DNA of 64,000 nt from the NCBI GenBank assembly GCA_902789795.1, contig CADAPM010000008.1:1-64000 (forward strand), given 5' to 3'. Position 1 is the first letter of the stretch. Every line of letters begins with the position of its first letter. Under the pieces are notes generated by a model, which worked only from the letters and a program-made list of their open reading frames with translations, was not told the origin of the DNA and did not search any database. Source of the stretch: an uncultured Eubacteriales bacterium. Lineage in GTDB: Bacteria > Bacillota > Clostridia > Christensenellales > Aristaeellaceae. The translations under genes and the position numbers were made by a program. Shown one piece after another: positions 36,317 through 46,421 of the stretch.

Positions 36317-39300
36317 TTACCTCCTGTCACAGCGCAGGCAGCGGCTGGCTTCAGCCCGGGCATCCAGCTCGTGCATGCCCAGATTGCGCTCACAGAAACT
36401 GCCGATGGCTTCTTCCGCGCCCACCTGGCGGGTCAGGAACCGGTTATGGGGGACGATATCGCCTTCGATATGGTAGTCCGTGATGGGCTGGTCAAAGCCT
36501 TTGTACAGCTCTCCCTTGCCGCCCAGGTATTTGTCGATGCTGGCGGCGGCCTTCTTGGCTTCGCACACGGCGTTCACGATGTCCTCCGGGCCCCGGTGCG
36601 CGTCGCCGCCCACGAAGACCCCGGGCATGGAGGTGGCCTGGGTATAGCGGTCCGCCTTCACGCGGTCGCGGTTCAGGTCCACCTTGCCCCTGAGGAACTC
36701 GGTGTCCGGCCGCTGGGAGATGGCGGGAATGACCACGTCGAAGTCCTCGATCACGGTCTCGCCGCTGGGCACCGCCCTGCGCCTGCCGGACTCGTCGAAG
36801 GCGCCCAGGGTCTGCTTCATGATGACCAGGTAGCGCAGCTTGCCGTTGACGCCCAGGAACTCCACCGGGTTCACCAGGGTGCGCAGCTTGACGCCTTCCT
36901 CCAGCGCGTCCTTGATCTCCGCCTTGTCCGCCGGCATATCCTCCCGGTTGCGGCGGTACAGGATGGTCACCTCCCGGGCGTTCAGGCGGATGGCCGTGCG
37001 GGCGGAGTCGATGGCGGTGTTGCCGCCGCCGATGATGGCCACCTTCTTGCCCGTGAAGTCCAGGTCCCGCTCCAGGTAGTGCCGCTTGAGGAAGTCCAGG
37101 CCGTGGTACACGCCCTCCAGGTCCTCCCCGGGTAGGCCCATGGTCAGGGCCTTCTGGGCGCCGATGCCGATGAACACCGCGTCGTATTTCTTGCGCAGGG
37201 CGCTGAAGGTGATGTCCCTGCCCACCCGCGTGTTCAGGATGATGCGGACGCCGGCGCGCTCGATATTGTGGATCTCGCGCTCCAGGATGTCCGGGGGCAG
37301 GCGGTAGTCGGGGATGCCGTAGGTCATGACGCCGCCGGCGCGCTTTTCCGCCTCATAGATATCCACCTGATAGCCCAGCCGCGCCAGGTAGTAGCCGCAG
37401 GTCAGGCCGGAAGGCCCCGCGCCGATGATGCCCACCTTCTTGTCCAGGTGCGCGATGGGCTTCAGGTCTTCGTCCGTGGGCACGCCCTGGCGGTAGGCCC
37501 AGTCGGTGGCAAAGCGCTTGAGCTCGCAGATGTTCATGGCCTCGTCCACCGTGGCGCGGCGGCAGCGCCGCTCGCAGGGGTGGGTGCACACGCGCCCGCA
37601 GATGCCGGACAGCGGGTTGTCCCTGAGCATGATCCGCGCCGCGCCCATATAGTCGCCGGTGGCGATCAGGCTCATGTAGCCGGGGATGTTGATGCCCGCG
37701 GGGCAGGTGTTCTCGCAGGGGCTGCTGACCAGGTCGCCGCAGACGCCGGCGGCGCACTTGTGGCTGTAGATATGGTCCTCATACTCCTCGCGGAAGTTCT
37801 TGATGGTGGACAGCACGGGGTTGGGCGCGCTCTGGCCCAGGCCGCACATGGCGGTGTCCTTGATGATGTCGCCCAGCTTCTCCAGGGCCGGGATGTCGCA
37901 GGGCTTGCCCTGGCCCGCGCAGATGCGGTTCAGGATCTCCAGCATGCGCTTGGTGCCCACGCGGCAGGCGGTGCACTTGCCGCAGGATTCCTCCTGGATG
38001 AAGTCCAGGTAGAACCGGGCGGTATCCACCATACAGGTGTCCTCATCCATGACGATCAGGCCGCCGGAGCCGATGATGGAGCCCAGCGCCGCCAGGGACT
38101 CATAGTCCAGGGGCGTGTTGATGTTCTCCCGGGTAATGCACCCGCCGGAGGGTCCGCCGGTCTGGGCCGCCTTGAAGGCCTTGCCGCCGGGGATGCCGCC
38201 GCCGATGGAGAACACCACCTCGGACAGGGGCGTGCCCATGGGCACCTCCACCAAGCCCGTGTTCACGATATTGCCCGAAAGGGCAAAGACCTTGGTGCCC
38301 GGGCTCTTTTCCGTGCCGTACTGCCGGAACCAGTCCGCCCCGTGCAGCATGATGGCGGGCACGGTGGCCAGGGTCTCCACGTTGTTGATGATGGTGGGCT
38401 TGCCGAACAGGCCGCTCTGGAAGGGGAAGGGCGGCTTTTGTCGGGGCTCGCCGCGCTGGCCCTCCACCGACGCCATCAGCGCCGTCTCCTCGCCGCACAC
38501 GAAGGCGCCCGCGCCGATGCGGATCTCGATGTCGAAGCTGAAGCCGGAGCCCATGATGTTTTCACCCAGCAGGCCGACGCGCCGGGCCTCCTCCAGGGCG
38601 GGCTCCAGGCGCTGCATGGCCACGGGGTACTCGGCGCGCAGGTAGACCACGCCGTGGCTCGCGCCGATGGCGTAGCCGCCGATCAGCATGCCCTCAATGA
38701 CGCTGTGGGGATCGCCCTCGAACACGGAGCGGTCCATGAACGCGCCGGGGTCGCCCTCGTCGGCGTTGCAGATGATGTACTTTTCCTCCCCGGGCTGCTT
38801 AAAGGCGGCCTCCCACTTGACCCCAGTGGGGAAGCCCGCGCCGCCGCGGCCGCGCAGGCCGGAGCGCTTCATCTCCTCGATGACCGCGCCGCGGTCGCCC
38901 TGCTCCAGGATGCGCGCGAGGGCCAGATAGCCGTCCTTGGCCACATAGCTGTTGATGCAGTTCACGTCGATCAGGCCGCAGTTGCGCAGGGCGATGCGCA
39001 CCTGATCCCGGAAAAAGGGCACGTCCCGGATATCCAGCATGTGCTTCTGCTGGATATTGTCAAAGAAGGTGTATTCCTCCACGGCCTTGCCGCCGATGAA
39101 GTGCCGCCGCACCACGTCCCGCACCTTCTCCGGGTTCATTTCGGTATAGTAGGTGCCTTCCGGCAGGATGTACACCACGGGCCCCACCGCGCAGGTGCCC
39201 ATGCAGCCCGCCTCGATCACCGCCACCTGCTTTTCCAGGTGATGGTTCTCGACCTCCTCCACCATGGCGTCCCGCACGGCCTTGCAGCCGGAAGACAGGC

Positions 39301-39400
39301 AGCCCGTGGAATAGCATACCAGCGCCAGGTACTTGTACTGGCCCATCCTGGCCAGGTAGGATTCCTTCATCCGCTGAAGATCATCGATGGTCCTGATCAC
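36317..39400 (-). CDS. HydB/NuoF-like subunit fused to GltD-like flavoprotein
   Basis: A 1027-residue electron-transfer subunit. Residues about 25-105 are a thioredoxin-like [2Fe-2S] domain (CYSTGCLSSGC; AGCMGTCAVGP). About 130-540 is NuoF/HydB, with the NADH and FMN region GLRGRGGAGFPTGVKWE and the [4Fe-4S] motif ESCGKCTACRVGTKRM. In place of the usual C-terminal two-cluster ferredoxin there is a GltD/NfnB-like module: an Fe-S motif (CENTCPAG; CGRVCTHPCERRC), an FAD Rossmann motif GIIGAGPSGLTCGYYLARLG and a second nucleotide site AIIGGGNTAIDSARTA. This could let the hydrogenase exchange electrons with NADPH as well as NADH (inference). It overlaps hydC by ATGA and abuts hydA. Confidence 0.9.
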   Translation of the reverse strand: MIRTIDDLQRMKESYLARMGQYKYLALVCYSTGCLSSGCKAVRDAMVEEVENHHLEKQVAVIEAGCMGTCAVGPVVYILPEGTYYTEMNPEKVRDVVRRHFIGGKAVEEYTFFDNIQQKHMLDIRDVPFFRDQVRIALRNCGLIDVNCINSYVAKDGYLALARILEQGDRGAVIEEMKRSGLRGRGGAGFPTGVKWEAAFKQPGEEKYIICNADEGDPGAFMDRSVFEGDPHSVIEGMLIGGYAIGASHGVVYLRAEYPVAMQRLEPALEEARRVGLLGENIMGSGFSFDIEIRIGAGAFVCGEETALMASVEGQRGEPRQKPPFPFQSGLFGKPTIINNVETLATVPAIMLHGADWFRQYGTEKSPGTKVFALSGNIVNTGLVEVPMGTPLSEVVFSIGGGIPGGKAFKAAQTGGPSGGCITRENINTPLDYESLAALGSIIGSGGLIVMDEDTCMVDTARFYLDFIQEESCGKCTACRVGTKRMLEILNRICAGQGKPCDIPALEKLGDIIKDTAMCGLGQSAPNPVLSTIKNFREEYEDHIYSHKCAAGVCGDLVSSPCENTCPAGINIPGYMSLIATGDYMGAARIMLRDNPLSGICGRVCTHPCERRCRRATVDEAMNICELKRFATDWAYRQGVPTDEDLKPIAHLDKKVGIIGAGPSGLTCGYYLARLGYQVDIYEAEKRAGGVMTYGIPDYRLPPDILEREIHNIERAGVRIILNTRVGRDITFSALRKKYDAVFIGIGAQKALTMGLPGEDLEGVYHGLDFLKRHYLERDLDFTGKKVAIIGGGNTAIDSARTAIRLNAREVTILYRRNREDMPADKAEIKDALEEGVKLRTLVNPVEFLGVNGKLRYLVIMKQTLGAFDESGRRRAVPSGETVIEDFDVVIPAISQRPDTEFLRGKVDLNRDRVKADRYTQATSMPGVFVGGDAHRGPEDIVNAVCEAKKAAASIDKYLGGKGELYKGFDQPITDYHIEGDIVPHNRFLTRQVGAEEAIGSFCERNLGMHELDARAEASRCLRCDRR

Positions 39401-39921
39401 GCCTGGACACCTCCCTCCTCCGCTTCCCGGGCATACCGGGCCAGGATCCCGCGCAGCTTGGTGGGCGACACTTGTTTATACACGTCGTCGTCCACCATCA
39501 TGGCCGGGGCCAGGCCGCAGGAGCCGATGCAGCGCACGATCTCAAAGGTGAACTGTCCGTCCTCGGTGGTGCCGCCCACCTCCACGTTCAGTTCCTTTTT
39601 GATCTCGTCCACCACCTTTTTGCCGCCGCGCACATAGCAGGCCGTCCCCTGGCACATGCGGATGGTGTGTTTGCCGCGCTTCTGGGTGGAAAAGAAGGAA
39701 TAGAAGCTGATGACGCCGCAGATCTCCGACAGGGGGATGCCCATCCCGTCGGCAATGAACTGCTGCAGCTTCTCCGGCAGGTACCCGAAGATCTGCTGGG
39801 CGGCGTGCAGCACCATGATCAGGGATCCCGGCCGGTCTTTGTACCGTTCGATCACTTCGGCGACCTGGTCGTACAGCGCCTGTTCATCGACGGCACAGCA
39901 GGTGTCTCTTTTGTCGTCCAT
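39397..39921 (-). CDS. hydC: HydC/NuoE-like [2Fe-2S] subunit
   Basis: A 174-residue thioredoxin-like ferredoxin subunit of the trimeric hydrogenase. The four-cysteine motif is MCQGTACYVRGG with RCIGSCGLAPAMMV, and the N-terminal helical part has the family pattern YLPEKLQQFIADGMGI. The start ATG has AGGAGG 5 nt upstream. It is the first gene of the hydCBA operon, which has a strong promoter 93 bp upstream. Confidence 0.93.
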   Translation of the reverse strand: MDDKRDTCCAVDEQALYDQVAEVIERYKDRPGSLIMVLHAAQQIFGYLPEKLQQFIADGMGIPLSEICGVISFYSFFSTQKRGKHTIRMCQGTACYVRGGKKVVDEIKKELNVEVGGTTEDGQFTFEIVRCIGSCGLAPAMMVDDDVYKQVSPTKLRGILARYAREAEEGGVQA

Positions 39922-40013
39922 ACGCTCCTCCTGATTCTTCTGCGGTCCCTCGGCCCGCGCTCATCCGGTAGCTAAATACGCTATTGTCTTTATCTGCGAT
40001 ATTTCTACCAGAT

Positions 40014-40042
40014 ATTATATGGCGCTCCCGGCCGCCCGTCAA
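40014..40042 (-). promoter_or_regulatory. Promoter of the hydCBA operon
   Basis: On the minus strand TTGACG and TATAAT are separated by exactly 17 bp. A leader of roughly 90 nt precedes hydC; no known riboswitch was recognised in it. Confidence 0.75.
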
Positions 40043-40096
40043 TATTCCGGGTTTATGCCAATGGTCAAAATCGTTTCATGCAAACAGCCAAAAAAT

Positions 40097-40135
40097 GCCG
40101 GTTTTTACTGCGTGTGCAATAAAAACCGGCTTTTT
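40097..40135. terminator. Bidirectional terminator
   Basis: GCCGGTTTTTA and TAAAAACCGGC form an 11-bp stem flanked by T-runs on both strands. It ends the AI-2E-family gene leftward. Confidence 0.8.
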
Positions 40136-40180
40136 GAGCGTTTTATTCTGTTGGACAATTCAGGCGGGGCCGCCGGGGCG

Positions 40181-41317
40181 TCACTGCCCCTTCTGCCGCG
40201 CGTCCTCCCGCTTGAGCTTTCTGCGGATCCACTTAACGCCGTCCTTAAAGTCGCTGACGGCCCCGTTGAAGAACCCGGCCCGGACGGCGGCGGTGATGAC
40301 CACCGCGATGATCGGCGCCAGGGTCAGGCCCAGCACGCCGCCCAGCTGCAGGCCCAGGTACATGCTCACGAGAGACAGCACCGGGCTCAGGCCCATCTGC
40401 CGCTTCATCAGGCGCGGTTCAGACACCTTGCGCCCGATGTAGAAGAACAGGTGCACCACCAGGATGATGGTGGCGATGCGCGGCTCCCGCGCCAGGTACA
40501 GGATGATGATCAGCGGCACGTACAGGGTGCCGTTGCCGAAGATGGGCAGGAATTCCAGCAGCGCCGCCACGCAGGCGATCACAAAGGCGTAGGGGACGCC
40601 GAACAGCGTGAAGACCGCCGCGGAGACCAGCAGCACCACCAGTGTATAGAACACCTGCACCCTGAGATACCCGCCCACCGCCTCCACCGCGGAGACGCGC
40701 AGGCGCTCGGTGGCGCTGTCTCCCTTCGAGGGGAACAGCCGTCCGCGCCAGACCGGGTAGTCCCGGGTGATGAAGTAGCTGCTCAGGATCAGGAAGTTGG
40801 CGAACAGCAGGAAGCCCGGCAGGCTCTTGGCGGTGTTCACCGTGGCCGAGACCAGCGTGCCCGCCAGCTGGGTGGCCCAGGCCGTCAGCTGGGTCAGGGC
40901 TTGGTCGATCAGATTGTCCAGCCGGGTCAGGTCAAAGCTCGCCTCGAACTGCCGCGTCAGCCACTCCCGGAACCCGCGGTACAGCTGCGTGAGCACCTCG
41001 ATGCTCTGAGGCGCGTTCTGCAGCGCCGCGATGGCCTGGGTGACCGCGAAGGACATGAACCAGTAGACGAACAGCCCGATGACCACGAATACCAGCAAGA
41101 GCATCACCATCACGGCGATGCCGCGCTGGAGCCGCAGCTGCTTCTGCAGCCAGGCGATGGGCCGCTGCAGGGGGGCCGCCAGCAAAAGCGCCATCAAAAA
41201 GGGCCCGAACAGGTACCAGCAGGCCGGCAGGCCCATGGTGACCAGCGGGATCAGCGCGGCCAGGATCAGACAGCGTATCCCGATGCGCTGCCAGAGCTGC
41301 CGCGAATCCTCAGGCAT
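40181..41317 (-). CDS. AI-2E family transporter (YtvI-like permease)
   Basis: A 378-residue polytopic membrane protein of the AI-2E exporter/PerM superfamily, with about eight helices and the C-terminal family signature (FLPIFGNGTLYVPLIIILYL; YIGRKVSEPRLMKRQMGLSP). Sporulation protein YtvI and small-molecule exporters belong here; the substrate is unknown. The start MPEDSRQLW at 41317 has GAGAGG 8 nt upstream; earlier in-frame codons run through the vapBC promoter and are not used. It is divergent from vapBC. Confidence 0.88.
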   Translation of the reverse strand: MPEDSRQLWQRIGIRCLILAALIPLVTMGLPACWYLFGPFLMALLLAAPLQRPIAWLQKQLRLQRGIAVMVMLLLVFVVIGLFVYWFMSFAVTQAIAALQNAPQSIEVLTQLYRGFREWLTRQFEASFDLTRLDNLIDQALTQLTAWATQLAGTLVSATVNTAKSLPGFLLFANFLILSSYFITRDYPVWRGRLFPSKGDSATERLRVSAVEAVGGYLRVQVFYTLVVLLVSAAVFTLFGVPYAFVIACVAALLEFLPIFGNGTLYVPLIIILYLAREPRIATIILVVHLFFYIGRKVSEPRLMKRQMGLSPVLSLVSMYLGLQLGGVLGLTLAPIIAVVITAAVRAGFFNGAVSDFKDGVKWIRRKLKREDARQKGQ

Positions 41318-41384
41318 GTTGCTCACCTCTCCGTGCCGCAGCAGAGCCGCGGCCTTCATCTCCGTCGGTCCAGCCGACCTCCCC

Positions 41385-41413
41385 ATGATACAACGGGATG
41401 GCGGGGAATGCAA
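41385..41413 (-). promoter_or_regulatory. Promoter of the AI-2E-family gene
   Basis: On the minus strand TTGCAT and TATCAT with a 17-bp spacer, 68 bp before the start. Confidence 0.6.
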
Positions 41414-41432
41414 GGTATCCCATGAATTCTGC

Positions 41433-41462
41433 TTGACGAAGATATCTATCATGATATATACT
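41433..41462 (+). promoter_or_regulatory. vapBC promoter with overlapping palindrome
   Basis: TTGACG and TATACT lie 18 bp apart. The palindrome TATCATGATA (41447-41456) fills the end of the spacer against the -10 box, the position expected for an autoregulatory VapB/VapBC operator. Confidence 0.6.
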
Positions 41463-41485
41463 GTGTGTGAAAGGGGGGTTCCCAT

Positions 41486-41719
41486 ATGACTTACACCCGC
41501 ACGTTTATGACCGGCCGCAGCCAGGCGATCCGCATCCCGTTGGAGTACCGGCTGCCGGATGAGGAGATCCTGATCAATCGGATCGGGGACACCATCACGC
41601 TGACACCCAAGAGCAAACTCAGGTCCACTTTTCTTGAGGGGCTGGACGGTTTTACAGATGATTTCATGGCAGACGGCCGGCCTCAACAATCCCGGCAGGA
41701 ACCGGAGGCCGCGCTGTAA
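41486..41719 (+). CDS. vapB: VapB-type antitoxin (AbrB family)
   Basis: A 77-residue AbrB/SpoVT-like DNA-binding antitoxin: TYTRTFMTGRSQAIRIPLEY is the swapped-hairpin DNA-binding half, and the acidic C-terminal tail would wrap the toxin. Its stop overlaps the vapC start as TAATG. Being encoded directly before a PIN toxin under a palindrome-bearing promoter fits an autorepressed type II toxin-antitoxin unit. Confidence 0.88.
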   Translation: MTYTRTFMTGRSQAIRIPLEYRLPDEEILINRIGDTITLTPKSKLRSTFLEGLDGFTDDFMADGRPQQSRQEPEAAL

Positions 41720-42117
41720 TGTACATGCTGGATACCAACATCCTGGTGACTGCCATACGGCATAAGGACCATCCACTCCGAAACAGATTGCTGGACGCGA
41801 TCGAGGACGGCCTGTGCATCAGCACGATCACTTATATGGAGCTGATGTACGGCGTGAACCGTTCCACCAATCCTGAAAAAAACCGGATGTCGCTGAACGC
41901 CCTGCTTGCCTGGATCCAGATCCTTCCATTTGATGAAGATGCCGCAGCCTGTGCCGGAGAGATCATGGCTTTTCTCGCTGAAAAAGGAACGCCCATCGGT
42001 GACCGGGACGTGCTGATCGCCGGGCACGCGAGATCTCTTTCGATCCCGTTGATCACACACAATATGCGCGAGTTTGAACGCGTCCCCGGCCTGAAAGTTG
42101 AAGACTGGCTGGTGTGA
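41719..42117 (+). CDS. vapC: VapC-type PIN-domain ribonuclease toxin
   Basis: A 132-residue PIN-domain endoribonuclease. The Mg2+-binding acidic residues are in place: D5 (MYMLDTNILV), E41 (ITYMELMYG), D95 and D97 (PIGDRDVLIAGHA), with THNMREFERVPGL at the C-terminus. VapC toxins usually cleave tRNA or rRNA. The start overlaps the vapB stop. All catalytic positions are intact, so it should be active. The target RNA cannot be predicted. Confidence 0.92.
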   Translation: MYMLDTNILVTAIRHKDHPLRNRLLDAIEDGLCISTITYMELMYGVNRSTNPEKNRMSLNALLAWIQILPFDEDAAACAGEIMAFLAEKGTPIGDRDVLIAGHARSLSIPLITHNMREFERVPGLKVEDWLV

Positions 42118-42147
42118 CCGTCCTGCAACCGTGATCTGGAGGCCCCC

Positions 42148-42834
42148 ATGTCCGACCAATTGACCGTCATCGCCCGCATCCGCACCGATTTTCCAGAAAA
42201 GTTCGGCCTGCCCCGCCAGAGCGGCCTGGGCAGCGATATCACCGGGCGGGTGGTGTTTGAAAAACCTTACGATACGCCCGATGCCCTGCGCGGCATCGAG
42301 CAGTTCAGCCATCTGTGGCTGATCTGGGGCTTTTCCGCCGTGCCGGAGCGCGATAGCTTTGAGCCCCTGGTGCGCCCGCCGCGCCTGGGCGGGAACGAGC
42401 GGGTGGGCGTGTTCGCCAGCCGTTCGCCCTTCCGCCCGAACCGGCTGGGGCTCTCCTTGGTGCGGCTGATCGCCGTGGAGGAGGAGGCCGGCCGCGCCCG
42501 GCTGCTGGTCAGCGGGGTCGACCTGATGGACGGCACGCCCATCTACGACGTGAAGCCCTACCTGCCCTATGCCGAGGCCGTGCCCGACGCGTCGGGCGGC
42601 TTTGCCGACGCCCACAGCGGCGACGCGCTCAAGGTCGTCTTCCCGCCGGAGCTGCTCGAACAGATCCCCGAGGCCAAACGCCCGGCCCTGCTCCAGGCCC
42701 TGTCCCTGGACCCCCGCCCCGCCTACCAGCAGGACCCCGGCCGCGTCTACGGCTTCCTGTTCGCCGGGCACAACGTCCGCTTCCGGGTGGAAGGCGGGAC
42801 AGTGACCGTGGTGGAGGTGCAAAGCGCCCCGTAA
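42148..42834 (+). CDS. trmO: tRNA (t6A37) methyltransferase TrmO
   Basis: A 228-residue member of the TsaA/TrmO family, which methylates N6-threonylcarbamoyladenosine 37 of tRNA using S-adenosylmethionine. Family motifs are GLPRQSGLGSDITGRVVFE near the N-terminus, SHLWLIWGF, and FASRSPFRPNRLGLSLVRL; the C-terminal part (DPGRVYGFLFAGHNVRF) is also typical. GGAGG lies 5 nt before the ATG. It follows vapC by 30 bp but is functionally unrelated to it. Confidence 0.9.
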   Translation: MSDQLTVIARIRTDFPEKFGLPRQSGLGSDITGRVVFEKPYDTPDALRGIEQFSHLWLIWGFSAVPERDSFEPLVRPPRLGGNERVGVFASRSPFRPNRLGLSLVRLIAVEEEAGRARLLVSGVDLMDGTPIYDVKPYLPYAEAVPDASGGFADAHSGDALKVVFPPELLEQIPEAKRPALLQALSLDPRPAYQQDPGRVYGFLFAGHNVRFRVEGGTVTVVEVQSAP

Positions 42835-42847
42835 CGGCGGCTGCGTC

Positions 42848-42876
42848 TTGCAAATCTCCGCCGGTTCAGGTATAAT
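42848..42876 (+). promoter_or_regulatory. Promoter of glmS
   Basis: TTGCAA and TATAAT separated by 17 bp. The 88-nt leader to the ATG shows no glmS ribozyme core. Confidence 0.75.
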
Positions 42877-42963
42877 CATCATGGTCTTTGTAATGATCAT
42901 TCTATTTGCAAATGAAGAAAACTGATCGCAAGAACTTTTACAGCATACAGGAGGAATCAATAC

Positions 42964-44829
<1,866 letters not shown>

Positions 44830-44831
44830 AA

Positions 44832-44905
44832 GGTAGGAAGTAGGAGTTAGGAAGTAGGAAGTAATGATTGTTTGAGTGTGAAGTGTGGAGAGTGAAGAGT
44901 GGAGT
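44832..44905. repeat. TAGGAAG dispersed repeat, half copy
   Basis: Repeated GTAGGAAGTAGGAGTTAGGA units run into TTTGAGTGTGAAGTGTGGAG. The same two blocks recur in inverted orientation at 50717-50780. Confidence 0.7.
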
Positions 44906-44912
44906 TATGGAA

Positions 44913-44938
44913 GAAACCGCGCGATTGCGCGGTTTCTT
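44913..44938 (+). terminator. glmS terminator
   Basis: GAAACCGCGC and GCGCGGTTTC form a perfect 10-bp stem with a GATT loop, followed by TTTG. A near-identical hairpin lies at 50648-50671. Confidence 0.75.
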
Positions 44939-44940
44939 TG

Positions 44941-45101
44941 ATTTTGATGCCGCCGGACTGGACGGTTGGACGGGTGAAAAGGGTACATTCAATTCGGCGC
45001 TATATGTTTAACCGCACACGGGATGGACACTGGCCCCGGCATGCTTTCATATTATCGCCAAAGCTCAACAAACAAAAGAACCGACATCTCGGATATCGCC
45101 G
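44941..45101. other. Intergenic spacer, no gene seen
   Basis: Between the glmS terminator and the left inverted repeat. No credible ribosome site or family-like reading frame is visible. Confidence 0.5.
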
Positions 45102-45321
45102 TAGGGGCGGATCACCCGATCCGCCCGCCCAGTTGGCGTAAAGACCGTTTATGAAAGAAGCAGAATTACATTCACTATCCGGATTGAATTTACGCGTAAC
45201 AGGACGGGCGGATCGGGTGATCCGCCCCTACGATGTGATCCAACGCGGCTTTACGCTTGCTTGTCGGCTTTTGATGTAAATTGAGCAACAACACATAACA
45301 AAAAAAGGAAGCATCACCCCC
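45102..45321. repeat. Left ~220-bp inverted repeat of the accessory island
   Basis: Inverted, about 97% identical copy of 50219-50438 (roughly five substitutions). The outer ~130 bp is itself MITE-like, with GTAGGGGCGGATCACCCGAT at one end and its complement near 45212-45231. Homology continues about 87 bp further inward and stops abruptly at the outer GTAGGGG. Confidence 0.88.
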
Positions 45322-45340
45322 CTTTCACGAATTCACCCAA

Positions 45341-45395
45341 AATGATACCTTTTTGATAGCAATTTGATAGCGTTTTGCACCTGTTTTGATCCTAC
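45341..45395. repeat. 11-bp phased repeat array (iteron-like)
   Basis: Five consecutive 11-bp units start at 45341, 45352, 45363, 45374 and 45385: AATGATACCTT, TTTGATAGCAA, TTTGATAGCGT, TTTGCACCTGT, TTTGATCCTAC. The second and third are nearly identical, the others degenerate. A -10-like TATACT follows at 45416. The location directly before primase and helicase genes suggests a replication-initiator or regulator site. Confidence 0.6.
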
Positions 45396-45505
45396 CGCCC
45401 CCTATTATTTGGTGCTATACTATCACCATCAGATCCGTCCGGCCACCCGGGCGGGTCGTTTATTTTGAAAGGAGGAGAAAACCAGTTAGGAATGAGGAGT
45501 AAAAA

Positions 45506-45619
45506 AGTAGGAAGTAGGAGTTAGGAAGTAGGAAGTAATTAGTGTTTTTGCCGCGGCGTTTGCAGCGCCATGTGCAGGAGTAGAATTACTTCCTACTTTC
45601 TACTTCCTCCTTCCTACCT
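45506..45619. repeat. TAGGAAG dispersed palindromic repeat, full copy (reverse core)
   Basis: Arms of GTAGGAAG units and their complement flank a core CGGCGTTTGCAGCGCC. The core is in the opposite orientation to the copies at 46265, 56708 and 61742. Confidence 0.75.
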
Positions 45620-45668
45620 TGCCCGCCTCCTCACTCCTGATCTTCCTCCTCCCGAAAGGAGTGATCCC

Positions 45669-46238
45669 TTGTCCCAAATCTTTTCCCTGGTCCGTTCGTC
45701 GGTGACCGCGCGTCAGGCGGCGGAGCTGTACGGACTGAAGGTGGGGCGGAACGGCATGGTTTGCTGTCCGTTCCACGATGACAAGCGCCCGTCCATGAAG
45801 GTGGACGAGCGCTATTATTGTTTCGGGTGCCATGAGACGGGCAGCGTGATCGACCTGACGGCGAAGCTGTTCGGCCTGACGCCCCTGGAGGCCGCGCGCA
45901 AGCTGGCCGCGGACTTCCTCCTGGACCCGGACGCGCCGCCGCCCGCCCGCGCCGCGCCGACGAAATGGCAGCTCGAAGCCCGTAACCGCGACCTGGAGGA
46001 CCGCTGCCTGCGCGTGCTCACCCGCGAGGAGCGCCGGCTCAAGCAGCAAAAGGCCGCCCTCGCCCCCGCGACGCCCGACCAGGACTTCCCCCCGGACTAC
46101 GCCGCCGTCTGCCGCCGCCTGCTGGGCATCAGCCACTGGCTGGACCTGCTCTGCGCCCCAGACGCAGACACAAGACGGGACACGGCGGAAGCGCTGATTA
46201 GGAGCGGAGCAATAGAAAGAATGGAGAAGAGCGCGTGA
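45669..46238 (+). CDS. CHC2 zinc-finger (DNA primase-type) protein
   Basis: A 189-residue protein whose residues about 20-80 match the DnaG-type CHC2 zinc-binding domain: CCPFHDDKRPSMKVDE followed by YYCFGCHETGSVIDL. It lacks the TOPRIM catalytic domain, and the C-terminal half (KWQLEARNRDLEDRCLRVL) is helical and charged. Such split primase zinc fingers accompany P4/D5-type helicases in phages, satellites and plasmids, as here. The TTG at 45669 with AAGGAG 7 nt upstream is the likely start; earlier in-frame codons fall inside the palindromic repeat. It is presumably part of the island's replication module (inference). Confidence 0.82.
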   Translation: MSQIFSLVRSSVTARQAAELYGLKVGRNGMVCCPFHDDKRPSMKVDERYYCFGCHETGSVIDLTAKLFGLTPLEAARKLAADFLLDPDAPPPARAAPTKWQLEARNRDLEDRCLRVLTREERRLKQQKAALAPATPDQDFPPDYAAVCRRLLGISHWLDLLCAPDADTRRDTAEALIRSGAIERMEKSA

Positions 46239-46264
46239 TTCAGGGTGAAGGGAGATAGTCAGGG

Positions 46265-46376
46265 AGGAAGTAGGAAGTAGAAAGTAGGAAGTAATTCTGC
46301 TCCTGCGCACGGCGCTGCAAACGCCACCGCAAAAACATTAATTGCTTCCTACTTCCTAACTCCTAACTCCTACCTT
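46265..46376. repeat. TAGGAAG dispersed palindromic repeat, full copy
   Basis: GTAGGAAG arms with core GGCGCTGCAAACGCC between the CHC2 and helicase genes. Outer GGGTGAAGG/CCTTCACCCTT arms lie just beyond it on both sides. Confidence 0.75.
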
Positions 46377-46421
46377 AAACCTTCACCCTTCACCCTAACA
46401 ACAAAGGAGGTATCCCCACCC

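Noticed and set aside
40181-41776. 531-residue reading of the AI-2E-family protein
   Set aside because: The extra N-terminus overlaps vapB antisense and the divergent promoters; the start at 41317 fits the family length.
42877-42963. glmS ribozyme before glmS
   Set aside because: The leader is only 88 nt and lacks the ribozyme core; a plain promoter and ribosome site explain it.
44832-46376. TAGGAAG repeats considered as a CRISPR array
   Set aside because: The spacing is irregular, the copies are palindromic and genes lie between them; no cas gene is present.
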